DNA of 64,000 nt, from positions 62,001 through 126,000 of the forward strand of contig DJRF01000013.1 of assembly GCA_002437725.1 (NCBI GenBank), read 5' to 3'. The position numbers were made by a program, and so were the translations under genes. Every line of letters begins with the position of its first letter. Position 1 is the first letter of the stretch. The notes under the pieces are model-generated. The model did not search any database, was not told the DNA's origin, and saw nothing but the letters and a program-made list of their open reading frames with translations. This DNA is from Treponema sp. UBA6367 (lineage in GTDB: Bacteria > Spirochaetota > Spirochaetia > Treponematales > Treponemataceae). Below are positions 34,963 through 43,588 of the stretch, piece by piece.

Positions 34963-36320
34963 CTTTTATATATTTCAAGATGTTCAAATTTTAGGTTTGT
35001 CCAAAACCAGAGTGAAAGCTGAATAAGATATTTTTTTAGCTCGCACATAGATTTTTCCGGCTTTTCAAAGATTTTATGGTTTTCGTACCCTACAGCAAAA
35101 CATTCTCCACCACAAACATATCTTGCCCAGCATTTTTTGCAGTAAATTATTTCATCTGCATAAAAATTTTCAAATATCTTTTTCTTTTCTTCAAAAAGAC
35201 CTTCATCAAGATTTCCCAGTATTGCTTCTTTATTTTCAACAAATGCAGGACAAATCAGAATATTCTCTTTTGAATCAACTGCAAAAGAATTTATGGCAGC
35301 AGAACATCTGTAAAAAATACGAACAGGATGTAAAGTTGTCTTTAAAAATTTCGCAAGAAAATCTTCACTTTTATAAAAAGTATAAAAATATTTTTTATTT
35401 CCAAAACAAAGTTGTTTATAAAGCCATTTTATAAAGATATCATAGGACTTTTTTATAGCTTCGATTGAATCCTTGTTTACAGAATTACAGTTTCTTGCAT
35501 TTAACCGAACAGGCTTCATTCCTATAACTTCAGGACTAAAAGAATTAAGTAACTTAAAAATCTGTAAAAAATCATGGTTTTGCGCTGAGTAAGTTGCGGC
35601 AATACCAAAAAAATCTTTGTTTTCAATATTATTTATATTTTTTGAAACAATTTCATAATTCAATCCTATTCTTGATTTTTCGCAAAACTCTTTTTTTCCA
35701 TCCAAACTCACTCCAAATAAAATTCCATTTTTCTTTAAAATCGAAGAAATTTCATTTGTTAAAAGCATTCCATTTGTTGCAAACTGACAAAATATATTGA
35801 TTTTTAATTTGTCTTTTAATGTAAGCACAAATTCATTTATCTTTAAAATCAAGTCTAACTTTAAAAGAGGTTCTCCCGAACCTGATAAATCAACTATAAT
35901 TCTACGTTTTTTATCCGGAACAAATTTATTAATAAAGTACAGAATTGCCTTTTTAGCAGTTTCAAGATTCATATCAAATTCAGAACTTTTCCTTGCAAAG
36001 CAGTATGAACAATGCAAATTACAGCGAGTAGAAAGAACCAATTTCAAATAATAGTCGTTATAATAAATCTCACCTTTTTCATGTGCCTTACATTTTGAAA
36101 GAATTCCATTTTTAGAAAATTCTTTTAATTTTTCTTTTGTAAGACTTATTTCATTTTCAGAATATTTTTCCTCAAGATTGATACCATTTATCAAAATATC
36201 TTTTGCACAGTTTGTAATTGGAAAATAACTTAAAGTATTTGCGCTGTATAAAAAAATTTGATTTAAAACTGAAAAAACTACGAAATCTTTATTTTCAGGC
36301 TGAATGCAAAAATTTTTCAT
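34944..36320 (-). CDS. Radical SAM/SPASM peptide- or protein-modifying enzyme
   Basis: A 458-aa cytoplasmic iron-sulfur enzyme. The radical SAM cluster motif CxxxCxxC is CNLHCSYC (Cys100, 104, 107), and the AdoMet-binding GSGEP follows at about 148. A C-terminal SPASM region supplies the auxiliary-cluster cysteines: YRCSAAINSFAVDSKENILI, then CP, then YCKKCWARYVCGGECFAVGY and a final MCEL. The N-terminal 90 residues resemble the leader domain found in other SPASM maturases. Such enzymes make thioether, C-C or formylglycine-type changes in peptides and proteins. Last gene of the cassette; the Cys/Ser/Gly-rich double-glycine protein at 40535 is the obvious candidate substrate (inference). Its 3' end runs into a repeat fragment. 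Confidence 0.9.
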   Translation of the reverse strand: MKNFCIQPENKDFVVFSVLNQIFLYSANTLSYFPITNCAKDILINGINLEEKYSENEISLTKEKLKEFSKNGILSKCKAHEKGEIYYNDYYLKLVLSTRCNLHCSYCFARKSSEFDMNLETAKKAILYFINKFVPDKKRRIIVDLSGSGEPLLKLDLILKINEFVLTLKDKLKINIFCQFATNGMLLTNEISSILKKNGILFGVSLDGKKEFCEKSRIGLNYEIVSKNINNIENKDFFGIAATYSAQNHDFLQIFKLLNSFSPEVIGMKPVRLNARNCNSVNKDSIEAIKKSYDIFIKWLYKQLCFGNKKYFYTFYKSEDFLAKFLKTTLHPVRIFYRCSAAINSFAVDSKENILICPAFVENKEAILGNLDEGLFEEKKKIFENFYADEIIYCKKCWARYVCGGECFAVGYENHKIFEKPEKSMCELKKYLIQLSLWFWTNLKFEHLEIYKSFFSQL

Positions 36321-36339
36321 TATCGCACCTTCTTTTTAA

Positions 36340-37458
36340 TCAATATAAAAAATTCATTTTTCGTAGAATAAAGAATAAGATTGAATTATTTCCCAAAACA
36401 ATTCTACAATTTGCTTCTAATCCCGCTCGAATCGGAAAAACATCTTCTTTTTTAGATGAAAATTCCGTTCGGTCAATATCAGCATAAACACAATAAAAAA
36501 GTTTATTATTTTCAGAAGACCTGATGTCGGGATCTATTGAAATAACTCTCCCTGCTGCACCCTTATATTCAAAATACGGAAAGGCGGAAAGCCTATATTT
36601 TACCTTTAAATTTTCCCTAATCTTACCCATATCCTTTGGCTGAACTTGCATTTCCATACGAAAATTTTTGGAATCATCAGGAACTATATTAAGCACACTT
36701 TTTCCAGATTCCACATAATCACCGATATTCAAAGAAGAAATCTCCTGTACAAAACCAGAAAGAGGAGCCATAACTTTTAAAAATTCATATTGTTTTTCTA
36801 ATTTTTGAATTTCCTGTATACATTGTTCATAGGAAAGTTCCAATTCCTTTTTTTCATTATTAATTGTGCTAATAAAATCAGTTCCATAACTTTCAAGCTG
36901 TTTTTTATAATATTCATACTCAAGATTTTTCTGTTCAATATTGCTAGGAATTCTTAATCCATTTGGCAAAGATTCTTCATCATTCAAAGCTTTTTCTGCA
37001 ATCTTTTTCTGAAAATCAAACTTTTCATAATTTTTTATAAAATTTTCAAATCTAGAATGAGCCGCCTTATTTTCTTTCGGAACAATATTTTTCTGAATTG
37101 CATAACTTTTTATAATAAAATTTATTCCGCTGATTTTTTCTTCCAGGGCAGACTTTTCATATTTAAGTTTTTCATTTTCAATATCATAAACACTAGAATC
37201 AATTTTATATAAAAAATCACCTTTCTGGACTTTTTGACCTGGCAAGTAATTTTTTTCAACAATTTTTCCAGAAATTACATTTTTCACAGAAGAAACATTC
37301 TGATTTGTACGCACAATCCCATTCACTTTTACAACATCATCAATTTTTCCAAAAGTTATTATAAAAATTGACATGATAAAAAATAAAGTAACTGTATATA
37401 AAAGTATTTTCAATTCAATTGGAATTTTTATCTGCAAAAATTCCCGTGAATATTTCAT
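36340..37458 (-). CDS. HlyD-family secretion adaptor
   Basis: Periplasmic adaptor for type I-like secretion, 372 aa. I chose ATG 37458, 1 nt after the exporter stop, because an upstream start would overlap the exporter gene by 70 nt. It has one N-terminal membrane helix (KILLYTVTLFFIMSIFIITF). A lipoyl-type motif (GKIVEKNYLPGQKVQKGDFL) is followed by a long coiled-coil hairpin (about 85-215), a second lipoyl half (VMAPLSGFVQEISSLNIGDYV) and a beta barrel. It would link the C39 ABC exporter to an outer-membrane channel, which is not encoded in the cassette; the TolC-like protein at 4756 or another could serve. Confidence 0.9.
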   Translation of the reverse strand: MKYSREFLQIKIPIELKILLYTVTLFFIMSIFIITFGKIDDVVKVNGIVRTNQNVSSVKNVISGKIVEKNYLPGQKVQKGDFLYKIDSSVYDIENEKLKYEKSALEEKISGINFIIKSYAIQKNIVPKENKAAHSRFENFIKNYEKFDFQKKIAEKALNDEESLPNGLRIPSNIEQKNLEYEYYKKQLESYGTDFISTINNEKKELELSYEQCIQEIQKLEKQYEFLKVMAPLSGFVQEISSLNIGDYVESGKSVLNIVPDDSKNFRMEMQVQPKDMGKIRENLKVKYRLSAFPYFEYKGAAGRVISIDPDIRSSENNKLFYCVYADIDRTEFSSKKEDVFPIRAGLEANCRIVLGNNSILFFILRKMNFLY

Positions 37459-37459
37459 T

Positions 37460-39637
37460 TTATTTTGATGCTGAAGAACCAATATTTTTTTCATTCTGAT
37501 TTTGCGCGCTCCATAATTTTTTATAAAAACCATTTTTTCTTAAAAGCTGATTATGAGTTCCTTGCTCTACAAGATGACCTTTATTAAAAACAAAAATCAA
37601 ATCGCAGTTTTTTATTGTAGAAAGCCTGTGAGCAACCATAATAGTCGTTTTATTTTTTATAATTGAAAAAATCGTATCCATAATCGCTTTTTCAGAAATA
37701 CTATCCAAACTGGCTGTTGCCTCGTCCAAGATTAAAATTTCAGGATTTCTTAAAAGAATTCTTGCAAGAGCAATTCTTTGGCGTTCTCCTCCAGAAAGAG
37801 TTGAACCATGCTCTCCAATATATGTGTTAAATTTTTCAGGCAAACGGTCAATAAATTCAAAAGCCTGAGCCGCCATACTTGCCGCAACAATTTTTTTGAA
37901 ATTCACATTTTCTGTTCCCCATGCAATATTTTCAGCAATTGTTCCAGAAAACAGCAAACTTTCTTGTGGAACATATCCAATTTTTTCTCTGTAAAAATCC
38001 GTTTTATAGTCAAAAATATCAGTTCCATTTATAAGAATTTTTCCATCTTGACATTTATAGAACTTCATAAGCAATTTCAGGAGCGTTGTTTTCCCAGAAC
38101 CACTAGTTCCAACAAAAGCAACTTTCTGTCCAGAAGAAATTCTCAAATTTATATTTTCAACAGCATAACCTCTTGTTCCATAAGCAAAAGAAACATCTTT
38201 AAATTCAATTTCCCCATTCAACGATTCTGGTTCAACTTTATTTTCCTCTTCATAAGCCTCTTCTTCCATATCGATTATGTCAGTCAATCTTTGTGCAGAA
38301 ATAAAAACTTCCTGTAAATAAAGCTGCATTGTTAAAAGTCTTTTCAAAGGATTCAAGAAAAAGCCAGATAGTGTAACAAAAGAAATTAGTTGCCCCAATG
38401 AAATTTTTCCATTGAAAATCAAAAAACTTCCAACCCAATAAAGAGCTAAAGTTCCACAATTTGAAACAAAATCCTGCAAAGAATTCTGAATATTCCCCAT
38501 TTTTCCAAGTTCAATAGATTTTTCAGCAGAGTCTACAATTCGTTCTTCAACCCTAGAAAACGCCTTGTCTTCTGCAGAAAGAGCTTTTATAGTTGCAATA
38601 CCATTAATACTTTCATACATTGAGGCATTTTTTTCAGCCTCAATAATTGCACGTTTTTTAATTTTAAATTTAAAAGGATTTGCATAGCACCAAACTATAA
38701 GTGCCGAAATTACAACAGGAATTATTGAAATAGGCAGAAGTCGTGAACCCATCTTAAAAAGAAAAATTCCCCCTACAACAAGCATAAACGAATCAATTGC
38801 AATAGAAAGAGTTGTTGAAGAGACCGCTGTTTTTACAGTTTCCGCATCATTTATCCTGGAAAGAATTTCGCCTGTTTTTCTTTTTGAAAAAAAATCCATA
38901 GGAAGATGAAGTAAATGACAGAAAAAATCGCATAGAAGCGCAACATCTATTTTTGTTCCCAAATATAAAATTATTTCTGAACGACAAAAAGAAATCGCTG
39001 TTTGAAAAATAATCACCAGAAGATAACAGACAGAACAAAGATTCAGCGTTGATTTTATCTCTGAATACAAAACTTCATCTATCAAAAACCTAAAATAAAA
39101 TGATGTAAAAACTCCGAAAATCGAAAGCATAATGCTTGCTAAAAAAACTTCAAAAACTAGCTTTTTATGAGGCTTTAAAAGCGTAAAAAATCTAAAAAGC
39201 AATCCTTTTTCTTCATTGCCTTTTTCAAATTCACTAGTAGGAAAAAGTATAAAAAATACACCGCTCCACCAATTAAAAAAATCGGATAATTTTATTTTTC
39301 TAAGTCCAAAAGCAGGGGCGCTTACAAAGATAAATTTCTTTGAAACTTTATAAACAACAACATAATGCTCAGCATGTTCATTTATATGAAAAATCGCAGG
39401 CAAAGGAATTTCATTAATCTTATTTTTTTGCGGTGACATCAAACCTTTACAGGAAAGTCCGAATCTTTCAGCACCTTTTATAATCCCATATCCAGAAGTG
39501 CCAGAACCGTCTGTACCGCAAACTTCCCGGATTTTTCTTAGTGGAACATTTTTTCCGTAAAACTGCAAAATTATAGAAATGCACGCAACACCACAGTCGG
39601 TTTCATCGTGCTGCAAAACCTGTTTTATACGAGACAT
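37460..39637 (-). CDS. C39-peptidase ABC exporter (PCAT type)
   Basis: A 725-aa peptidase-containing ABC transporter that cleaves double-glycine leaders and exports the cargo. The N-terminal C39 domain (1-135) has Gln9 and Cys15 (LQHDETDCGVACI) and His91 (EHYVVVYKV). The third catalytic position (usually Asp in ADPA) reads VSAPAFG, so Ala replaces Asp. A six-helix membrane domain lies at about 150-440. The ATPase (about 470-710) has GTSGSGKTT, LSGGERQRIALARILL and ILILDEATASLD. Immediately followed by the HlyD gene. Confidence 0.93.
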   Translation of the reverse strand: MSRIKQVLQHDETDCGVACISIILQFYGKNVPLRKIREVCGTDGSGTSGYGIIKGAERFGLSCKGLMSPQKNKINEIPLPAIFHINEHAEHYVVVYKVSKKFIFVSAPAFGLRKIKLSDFFNWWSGVFFILFPTSEFEKGNEEKGLLFRFFTLLKPHKKLVFEVFLASIMLSIFGVFTSFYFRFLIDEVLYSEIKSTLNLCSVCYLLVIIFQTAISFCRSEIILYLGTKIDVALLCDFFCHLLHLPMDFFSKRKTGEILSRINDAETVKTAVSSTTLSIAIDSFMLVVGGIFLFKMGSRLLPISIIPVVISALIVWCYANPFKFKIKKRAIIEAEKNASMYESINGIATIKALSAEDKAFSRVEERIVDSAEKSIELGKMGNIQNSLQDFVSNCGTLALYWVGSFLIFNGKISLGQLISFVTLSGFFLNPLKRLLTMQLYLQEVFISAQRLTDIIDMEEEAYEEENKVEPESLNGEIEFKDVSFAYGTRGYAVENINLRISSGQKVAFVGTSGSGKTTLLKLLMKFYKCQDGKILINGTDIFDYKTDFYREKIGYVPQESLLFSGTIAENIAWGTENVNFKKIVAASMAAQAFEFIDRLPEKFNTYIGEHGSTLSGGERQRIALARILLRNPEILILDEATASLDSISEKAIMDTIFSIIKNKTTIMVAHRLSTIKNCDLIFVFNKGHLVEQGTHNQLLRKNGFYKKLWSAQNQNEKNIGSSASK

Positions 39638-39684
39638 AGTAAATTATTAAACAAAAGAAATATCAGATGAAATTAAAATATTAA

Positions 39685-40365
39685 TTATATTTCAAATTTT
39701 GGCATATACTGACCTATCAGTTGATATTGAATGATATTGGCAGGACCAACAAAAGTAGGTCCCCCTTTGTCAACACTTATCCATTCTTCTTTTACCCATC
39801 CTATCCAATCTTTTATCTTAACTTTTATCCACTTATAATCTTCTGTTATTTCAAGAGCGTCGTAATATTTACCACCCTCTTCATGCGTTATTTCATGTAT
39901 CACAGAAGAATTTTCAGACGGAAGGGAATAAATAAAACAATCAGCAACGCAGTAATTCCCAGAAAATGTCAAGATTCTTATATTTTTGCCATCAATCTTA
40001 ATATTTTCTGCAAATCTAAAGTTTGGTCCATAATATGGATTAACTTTTCTAATACTTATATATCCTTTTTTCCCTGACGAAGTTTCAACCTTTAAAAAGT
40101 TTTCTTTACGTGGATAAATATAAACCGCTGATATTTTTACCTCATCACCACTCTGTATTTGATGAACAATTTTTTCCGAAAACGGTTCTTTTAAAATTCT
40201 TGTTCCTAACCCATAATCAGTAAACTTAAGCACTTGATTATGTTCATAAATTTCTGGTTGAAGATCTTCTTCTTCTGCTGCTTGCTTTGAGTTTTCTATC
40301 TTTTTTTGAGAAAAACAACTTGTAAACGCAAAAGACATAGCCAATATTAGTAATACTTTTTTCAT
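39685..40365 (-). CDS. Lipoprotein with two SH3-like domains
   Basis: A 226-aa lipoprotein (lipobox FTSC, Cys about residue 17) with two bacterial SH3-type modules: VKISAVYIYPRKENFLKVET then GKKGYISIRKVNP, and YDALEITEDYKWIKVKIKDW then IGWVKEEWI. Such modules bind peptidoglycan or peptides. It lies between the double-glycine protein and its exporter, so it may act as an immunity, anchoring or surface-retention partner (inference). It probably belongs to the cassette transcript. Confidence 0.82.
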   Translation of the reverse strand: MKKVLLILAMSFAFTSCFSQKKIENSKQAAEEEDLQPEIYEHNQVLKFTDYGLGTRILKEPFSEKIVHQIQSGDEVKISAVYIYPRKENFLKVETSSGKKGYISIRKVNPYYGPNFRFAENIKIDGKNIRILTFSGNYCVADCFIYSLPSENSSVIHEITHEEGGKYYDALEITEDYKWIKVKIKDWIGWVKEEWISVDKGGPTFVGPANIIQYQLIGQYMPKFEI

Positions 40366-40375
40366 ATAAGACTCC

Positions 40376-40525
40376 CATAAAAAGTCAACGAGAAAATTTC
40401 AATTTTCGATTTGACTTTTCATGCCCATTCGCAATGAAATGAGAATGGGCAGTTGATAAGAAAGTTTGCAACGCAAACTTGTGAATAAAAACTTTGACGC
40501 TATCTCAGGCAAAGTTTTTATTACA
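40376..40525. repeat. Composite dispersed repeat, family 2 (full copy)
   Basis: Made of four blocks: ATAAAAAGTCAACGAGAAAA then TTTCAATTTTCGATTTGA; a CATTC...GAATG stem (CCCATTC/GAATGGG); AAGTTTGC AAC GCAAACTT; and a 13-bp perfect stem AATAAAAACTTTG/CAAAGTTTTTATT (40484-40496, 40510-40522). The same block order occurs at 52246-52393. It fills the gap between two cassette genes and would be transcribed. Confidence 0.8.
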
Positions 40526-40534
40526 CTCTCCTTC

Positions 40535-41767
40535 TTATTTTTTTGTTAATGTAAATGTCTGAATCTCTTTAATTCCATAAACTTTATTATTAAAATCAGA
40601 CTCGCCCAATATGTAAGTACGTCCCACATCATTATCACTTGTACCATCATAATTAAACTGTATTTGACCATTGCTATTCATCGACCAACCTTCCAGAACA
40701 ATCCAATGATAGTCAGTTTTTCCATCGTTATTCAAATCTCCAAAATCAGCCTTTCCAAGTACATAAGTAGTATTAGCATCGTCTGCACTTGAAATTTCAT
40801 TTAACTTTTCAGGCGAAAGCTGTACTTTCCAAAAATCCGACTTCACATCATATTCTTCACCAAGTAAACTTTCAAGTCCAGTTTCAATTTCTTTTTGTGT
40901 CAGTAAACCGTCTTTATTTGAATCAAATTTATTATTAACATCCAACAAACTTACATTTTCACCTGTTATTTCAGAAGCGATTTTTGCTGCTCCCGCCATT
41001 TTACAACCATCTTTTGAAAAAGTATTTTCATCTATAACTTTTCCATCGGAATCTTTAGTATCATTCATTTTTTCATCAATTCCTGGTTGATATTTATATG
41101 GTTCATTCTTATAACACTGCATTGTAAGATTATCTGCATAACTACCATCTGTGATTTGACCAAAATTTCCAGATATTAAATGTAATTTTTCCTTTTTTTC
41201 CTCATTTCCAACATCATTTCCGCCATCAGTTTCTTGAGCAGGTGGCATCGTATCTGTTGTTGAAGAGCCACTTCCATTATTATCATCTTTTGCGTCATCT
41301 TCTGGTTCTTTTTTTGGAAGATACGGATTTGGAGATTTTGTTTTTCCGTCAGAAGCTCCGCTACAATAGCCTCCTTTTGTTGTTGTACTTGTAGAAGTAT
41401 CCGGGTTTCTTTTTGGATCTACAGCAGGATAATAAACAACTCTTCCATCTTCATATTCATATTTTCTACTTTTGTCTTTATATTCTGTTACTATTGCATT
41501 ATCGAATTCTCGTACATAAGATGATTTTATATCGCTGCTACTGCAAGAACCACCAGAAGTTGATGAACTAGAACTTGCATGCGAATTATTATTTAGCATT
41601 CCTATTCCACTAACACTGTAAGTTCCGCTTCCCTTTGAATGACTAGCCCCACTAGATTTTTTGCTTCCGCCAGACGGACTAGATGAACCTCCGCAATCAG
41701 AACCACCATTTACAGCAAATAACGATTTTGTGTCAAGTTCAAGAAAATCCTTTAGTTTAAACTTCAT
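40535..41767 (-). CDS. Double-glycine-leader exported protein with C39-like cysteine-protease domain
   Basis: A 410-aa protein, first gene of the cassette. I chose ATG 41767 because GGAG lies 5 nt upstream; the upstream GTG overlaps that RBS. Residues 1-22 (MKFKLKDFLELDTKSLFAVN then GG) are a double-glycine leader, so the adjacent exporter should cut after GG. Residues 23-200 are low complexity (Ser, Gly, Lys, Asp/Glu-rich) with Cys at 25, 75 and 134. Residues about 250-410 look like a C39-like papain-fold domain: KDGCKMAGAAKIASEITG with Cys255, and TDYHWIVLEGW with His354. EF-hand-like loops DSNKDGLLTQKE and DLNNDGKTD lie between. It is far larger than a bacteriocin precursor. Candidate substrate of the radical SAM enzyme. 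Confidence 0.85.
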   Translation of the reverse strand: MKFKLKDFLELDTKSLFAVNGGSDCGGSSSPSGGSKKSSGASHSKGSGTYSVSGIGMLNNNSHASSSSSTSGGSCSSSDIKSSYVREFDNAIVTEYKDKSRKYEYEDGRVVYYPAVDPKRNPDTSTSTTTKGGYCSGASDGKTKSPNPYLPKKEPEDDAKDDNNGSGSSTTDTMPPAQETDGGNDVGNEEKKEKLHLISGNFGQITDGSYADNLTMQCYKNEPYKYQPGIDEKMNDTKDSDGKVIDENTFSKDGCKMAGAAKIASEITGENVSLLDVNNKFDSNKDGLLTQKEIETGLESLLGEEYDVKSDFWKVQLSPEKLNEISSADDANTTYVLGKADFGDLNNDGKTDYHWIVLEGWSMNSNGQIQFNYDGTSDNDVGRTYILGESDFNNKVYGIKEIQTFTLTKK

Positions 41768-41795
41768 TTTCACTCCAATAAAAAAGTTTTATTTG

Positions 41796-41826
41796 ATTTT
41801 AGCATTATTTTTTTTCTACTTGTCAA
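41796..41826 (-). promoter_or_regulatory. Promoter of the export cassette
   Basis: On the minus strand, TTGACA (41826-41821), 19 nt, then TAAAAT (41801-41796) preceded by TG as an extended -10. The start codon is 29 nt beyond the -10 box. It gives the cassette its own promoter, separate from hsdMS. Confidence 0.72.
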
Positions 41827-41894
41827 GCAAAAAAATAAAAAAGAGAAAAATTTTTAAAATCTTCTTTGTAAGTGATTTTTATATAAAACATTAT

Positions 41895-42009
41895 CCAAAA
41901 TATTCGCCGCAGCAAACAGCTTGCCGAATTTGCTACGCAAAATACTCCTGCATAAGAGATTTATACAAGGTTTCCGCCTTTTCAAGCGATTTCTGCACGG
42001 TAAATTTTG
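41895..42009 (-). repeat. hsdS 3'-tail copy C (in the intact gene)
   Basis: Covers the last 25 codons of hsdS (KFTVQKSLEKAETLYKSLMQ...) and 38 bp beyond the stop. The post-stop part, like copies A and B, folds as nested inverted repeats (ATTTTGCGTAGCAAAAT-like, then CGGCAAGC..GCTTGC..CG). Confidence 0.8.
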
Positions 42010-43063
42010 ATTTGTCGATTTGTTGGACGAAGGCGGCGAAGGCGGTTTGTAAGGAAAGGGGTGGGTTGTAGACAATGATGTTTTTCATTTTTGTAACATT
42101 TATTCCTGCCATAATAGCACCAGAACTTACATTGGAAATTTGAGTTTCAACTTTTGGACTAATATGTAGTTGGTTCATTAAATAAATAGAATTGCAAACA
42201 GTATTATCAACACGAAGTCTTACTACATCAGAATGAATAATCCCTTTTTCCTTGCCAGAATAAATTGCACATTTTCCGACATTTCCTTTTCGTGACATTG
42301 CAATATCACCACAAATCAATGAATAGGCATCTAACTTTTCAGCTTTTGAATTTGCTAAAAAATCAATTGGTAAAACTCTAAAGGAAGAATTGATTTGAGG
42401 TATTCCAAAAACAGGAACACCATCTTTTTGATATTCATCCTTGCTTAATTGAGTTCCGAAAGGTCCACATTTTATATCATCTGGATTCTTGCATAGTTCT
42501 GTAATTTTAACTTCTTCCCATCCCATAGGATTACTAACTGGATCCCCAAACATCTCGATAAACCGGGATTTGATGAGCAGGTCGTATTTTGTTAGAAGTT
42601 TTTTTGAATTACTGATTATATTTTTTGCCTTATTCAATTTTTGCACAATATAATCCTGAGTTTTTATATCAGGTAAATTAATTTCGATGTTAGCAATATA
42701 ATCTCTTGAAACATGTTTTAATCCAGCTCCTTTAAAACCATTCTCCAATAGATAAATATTTGACTGAATGTATTGATTAACTAAATCAAGATTTATTTCA
42801 GAAGAAACTGGATAATAAGTCAAACAATCTGTCGAAGTAGAAAATTCTGTATCACAAAAATGAACACTTGCTTTTCCACCCGTACCAAATATTAAGGCAG
42901 GTCCTTTGTATTGTGCTGAATTATATGTTCTTACAATATCATTACTGCAAGTGAAAAAAGGATAAATACCATTTTCAATACCATCACTAGCCTTTATCTT
43001 CGATTTTTTCTGTATTAATAAAATATCCCCAAGTCTTACCTTTTTCCAATTTTCAGTTTTCAT
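41933..43063 (-). CDS. hsdS: Type I restriction enzyme, specificity subunit
   Basis: DNA-sequence recognition subunit, 376 aa, with two target-recognition domains. TRD1 is at about 5-150 (WKKVRLGDILLIQKKSKIKA ... NLPDIKTQDYIVQKL) and TRD2 at about 180-340 (GWEEVKITELCKNPDDIKCG ... NIIVYNPPLSLQTAFAAFVQ). Conserved helical spacers follow each (KKLLTKYDLLIKSRFIEMFG and QKSLEKAETLYKSLMQEYFA). It appears complete. Its 3' end is the source of the tail repeats at 16479, 17283 and 34896, which suggests that this gene recombines. Confidence 0.93.
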   Translation of the reverse strand: MKTENWKKVRLGDILLIQKKSKIKASDGIENGIYPFFTCSNDIVRTYNSAQYKGPALIFGTGGKASVHFCDTEFSTSTDCLTYYPVSSEINLDLVNQYIQSNIYLLENGFKGAGLKHVSRDYIANIEINLPDIKTQDYIVQKLNKAKNIISNSKKLLTKYDLLIKSRFIEMFGDPVSNPMGWEEVKITELCKNPDDIKCGPFGTQLSKDEYQKDGVPVFGIPQINSSFRVLPIDFLANSKAEKLDAYSLICGDIAMSRKGNVGKCAIYSGKEKGIIHSDVVRLRVDNTVCNSIYLMNQLHISPKVETQISNVSSGAIMAGINVTKMKNIIVYNPPLSLQTAFAAFVQQIDKSKFTVQKSLEKAETLYKSLMQEYFA

Positions 43064-43087
43064 TTTTCCACTTTCCTAAAAATTTCA

Positions 43088-43563
43088 TCATTTTCTTTCT
43101 TCATCTTCCAGAAATACAGATGATTTTGTACCTTCTGTTAAGCCAATTCCATCTCTTGCGTTAAGAGGAGTAACGACTTTTTTTCCTGTTTTCTGTTCAA
43201 GTTCAATGCGTGCATTTTTTGCGATTGCTGCGCCATCCAGAGTTTGAACGGCTCGGCCTTTGGAGACGGTATGGACTGAATCAGGCGGAAAAGCTGTTCG
43301 GTTGTCATACAGTCTGTCTTGTACATTTTGCCGTCTGCAGATGGCATTTTCAGTCCGTGACAATTTGTCACGACCTCGCTTCCTTCTTTCTTTAGGCGTT
43401 GCTTTAGTTTTCGCCAATAAGCTCCAGGGTCTTTGCTTGCAGATTCGGAAAGAACATTGCAAACATCCACCACCGAAAAATACCATTCTTCAGTTTCTTT
43501 GTCCCAGATTGAGCGGACTTTCTTGTCCTCGAAAAGCTTTATCTGTGTGCTTTCAGTTTTCAT
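43088..43563 (-). pseudogene. Bro-N/DinD-like gene, frameshifted and internally deleted
   Basis: The first frame (from ATG 43563) encodes a good Bro-N domain (TQIKLFEDKKVRSIWDKETE, WYFSVVDVCNVLSES, GKMYKTDCMTTEQLFRLIQS, PKAEPFKLWMAQ). The typical C-terminal end (AIAKNARIELEQKTGKKVVT PLNARD) then follows in another frame (stop at 43088). About 100 or more codons between the two are missing relative to family members. Bro-N proteins often occur in type I restriction loci as accessory genes. This copy is probably non-functional, although a short Bro-N product of 141 aa could still be made. Confidence 0.8.
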
Positions 43564-43588
43564 TTTAAGGTCTCCGCTTTTTTACTTT

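Noticed and set aside
36340..37533. HlyD gene starting upstream inside the exporter gene
   Set aside because: A start at 37458 immediately follows the exporter stop and gives a normal N-terminus; the longer form adds 25 residues encoded by the exporter's 3' end.
40535..41773. GTG start two codons upstream in the double-glycine protein
   Set aside because: The GTG overlaps the GGAG ribosome-binding site, whereas the ATG at 41767 is spaced correctly.
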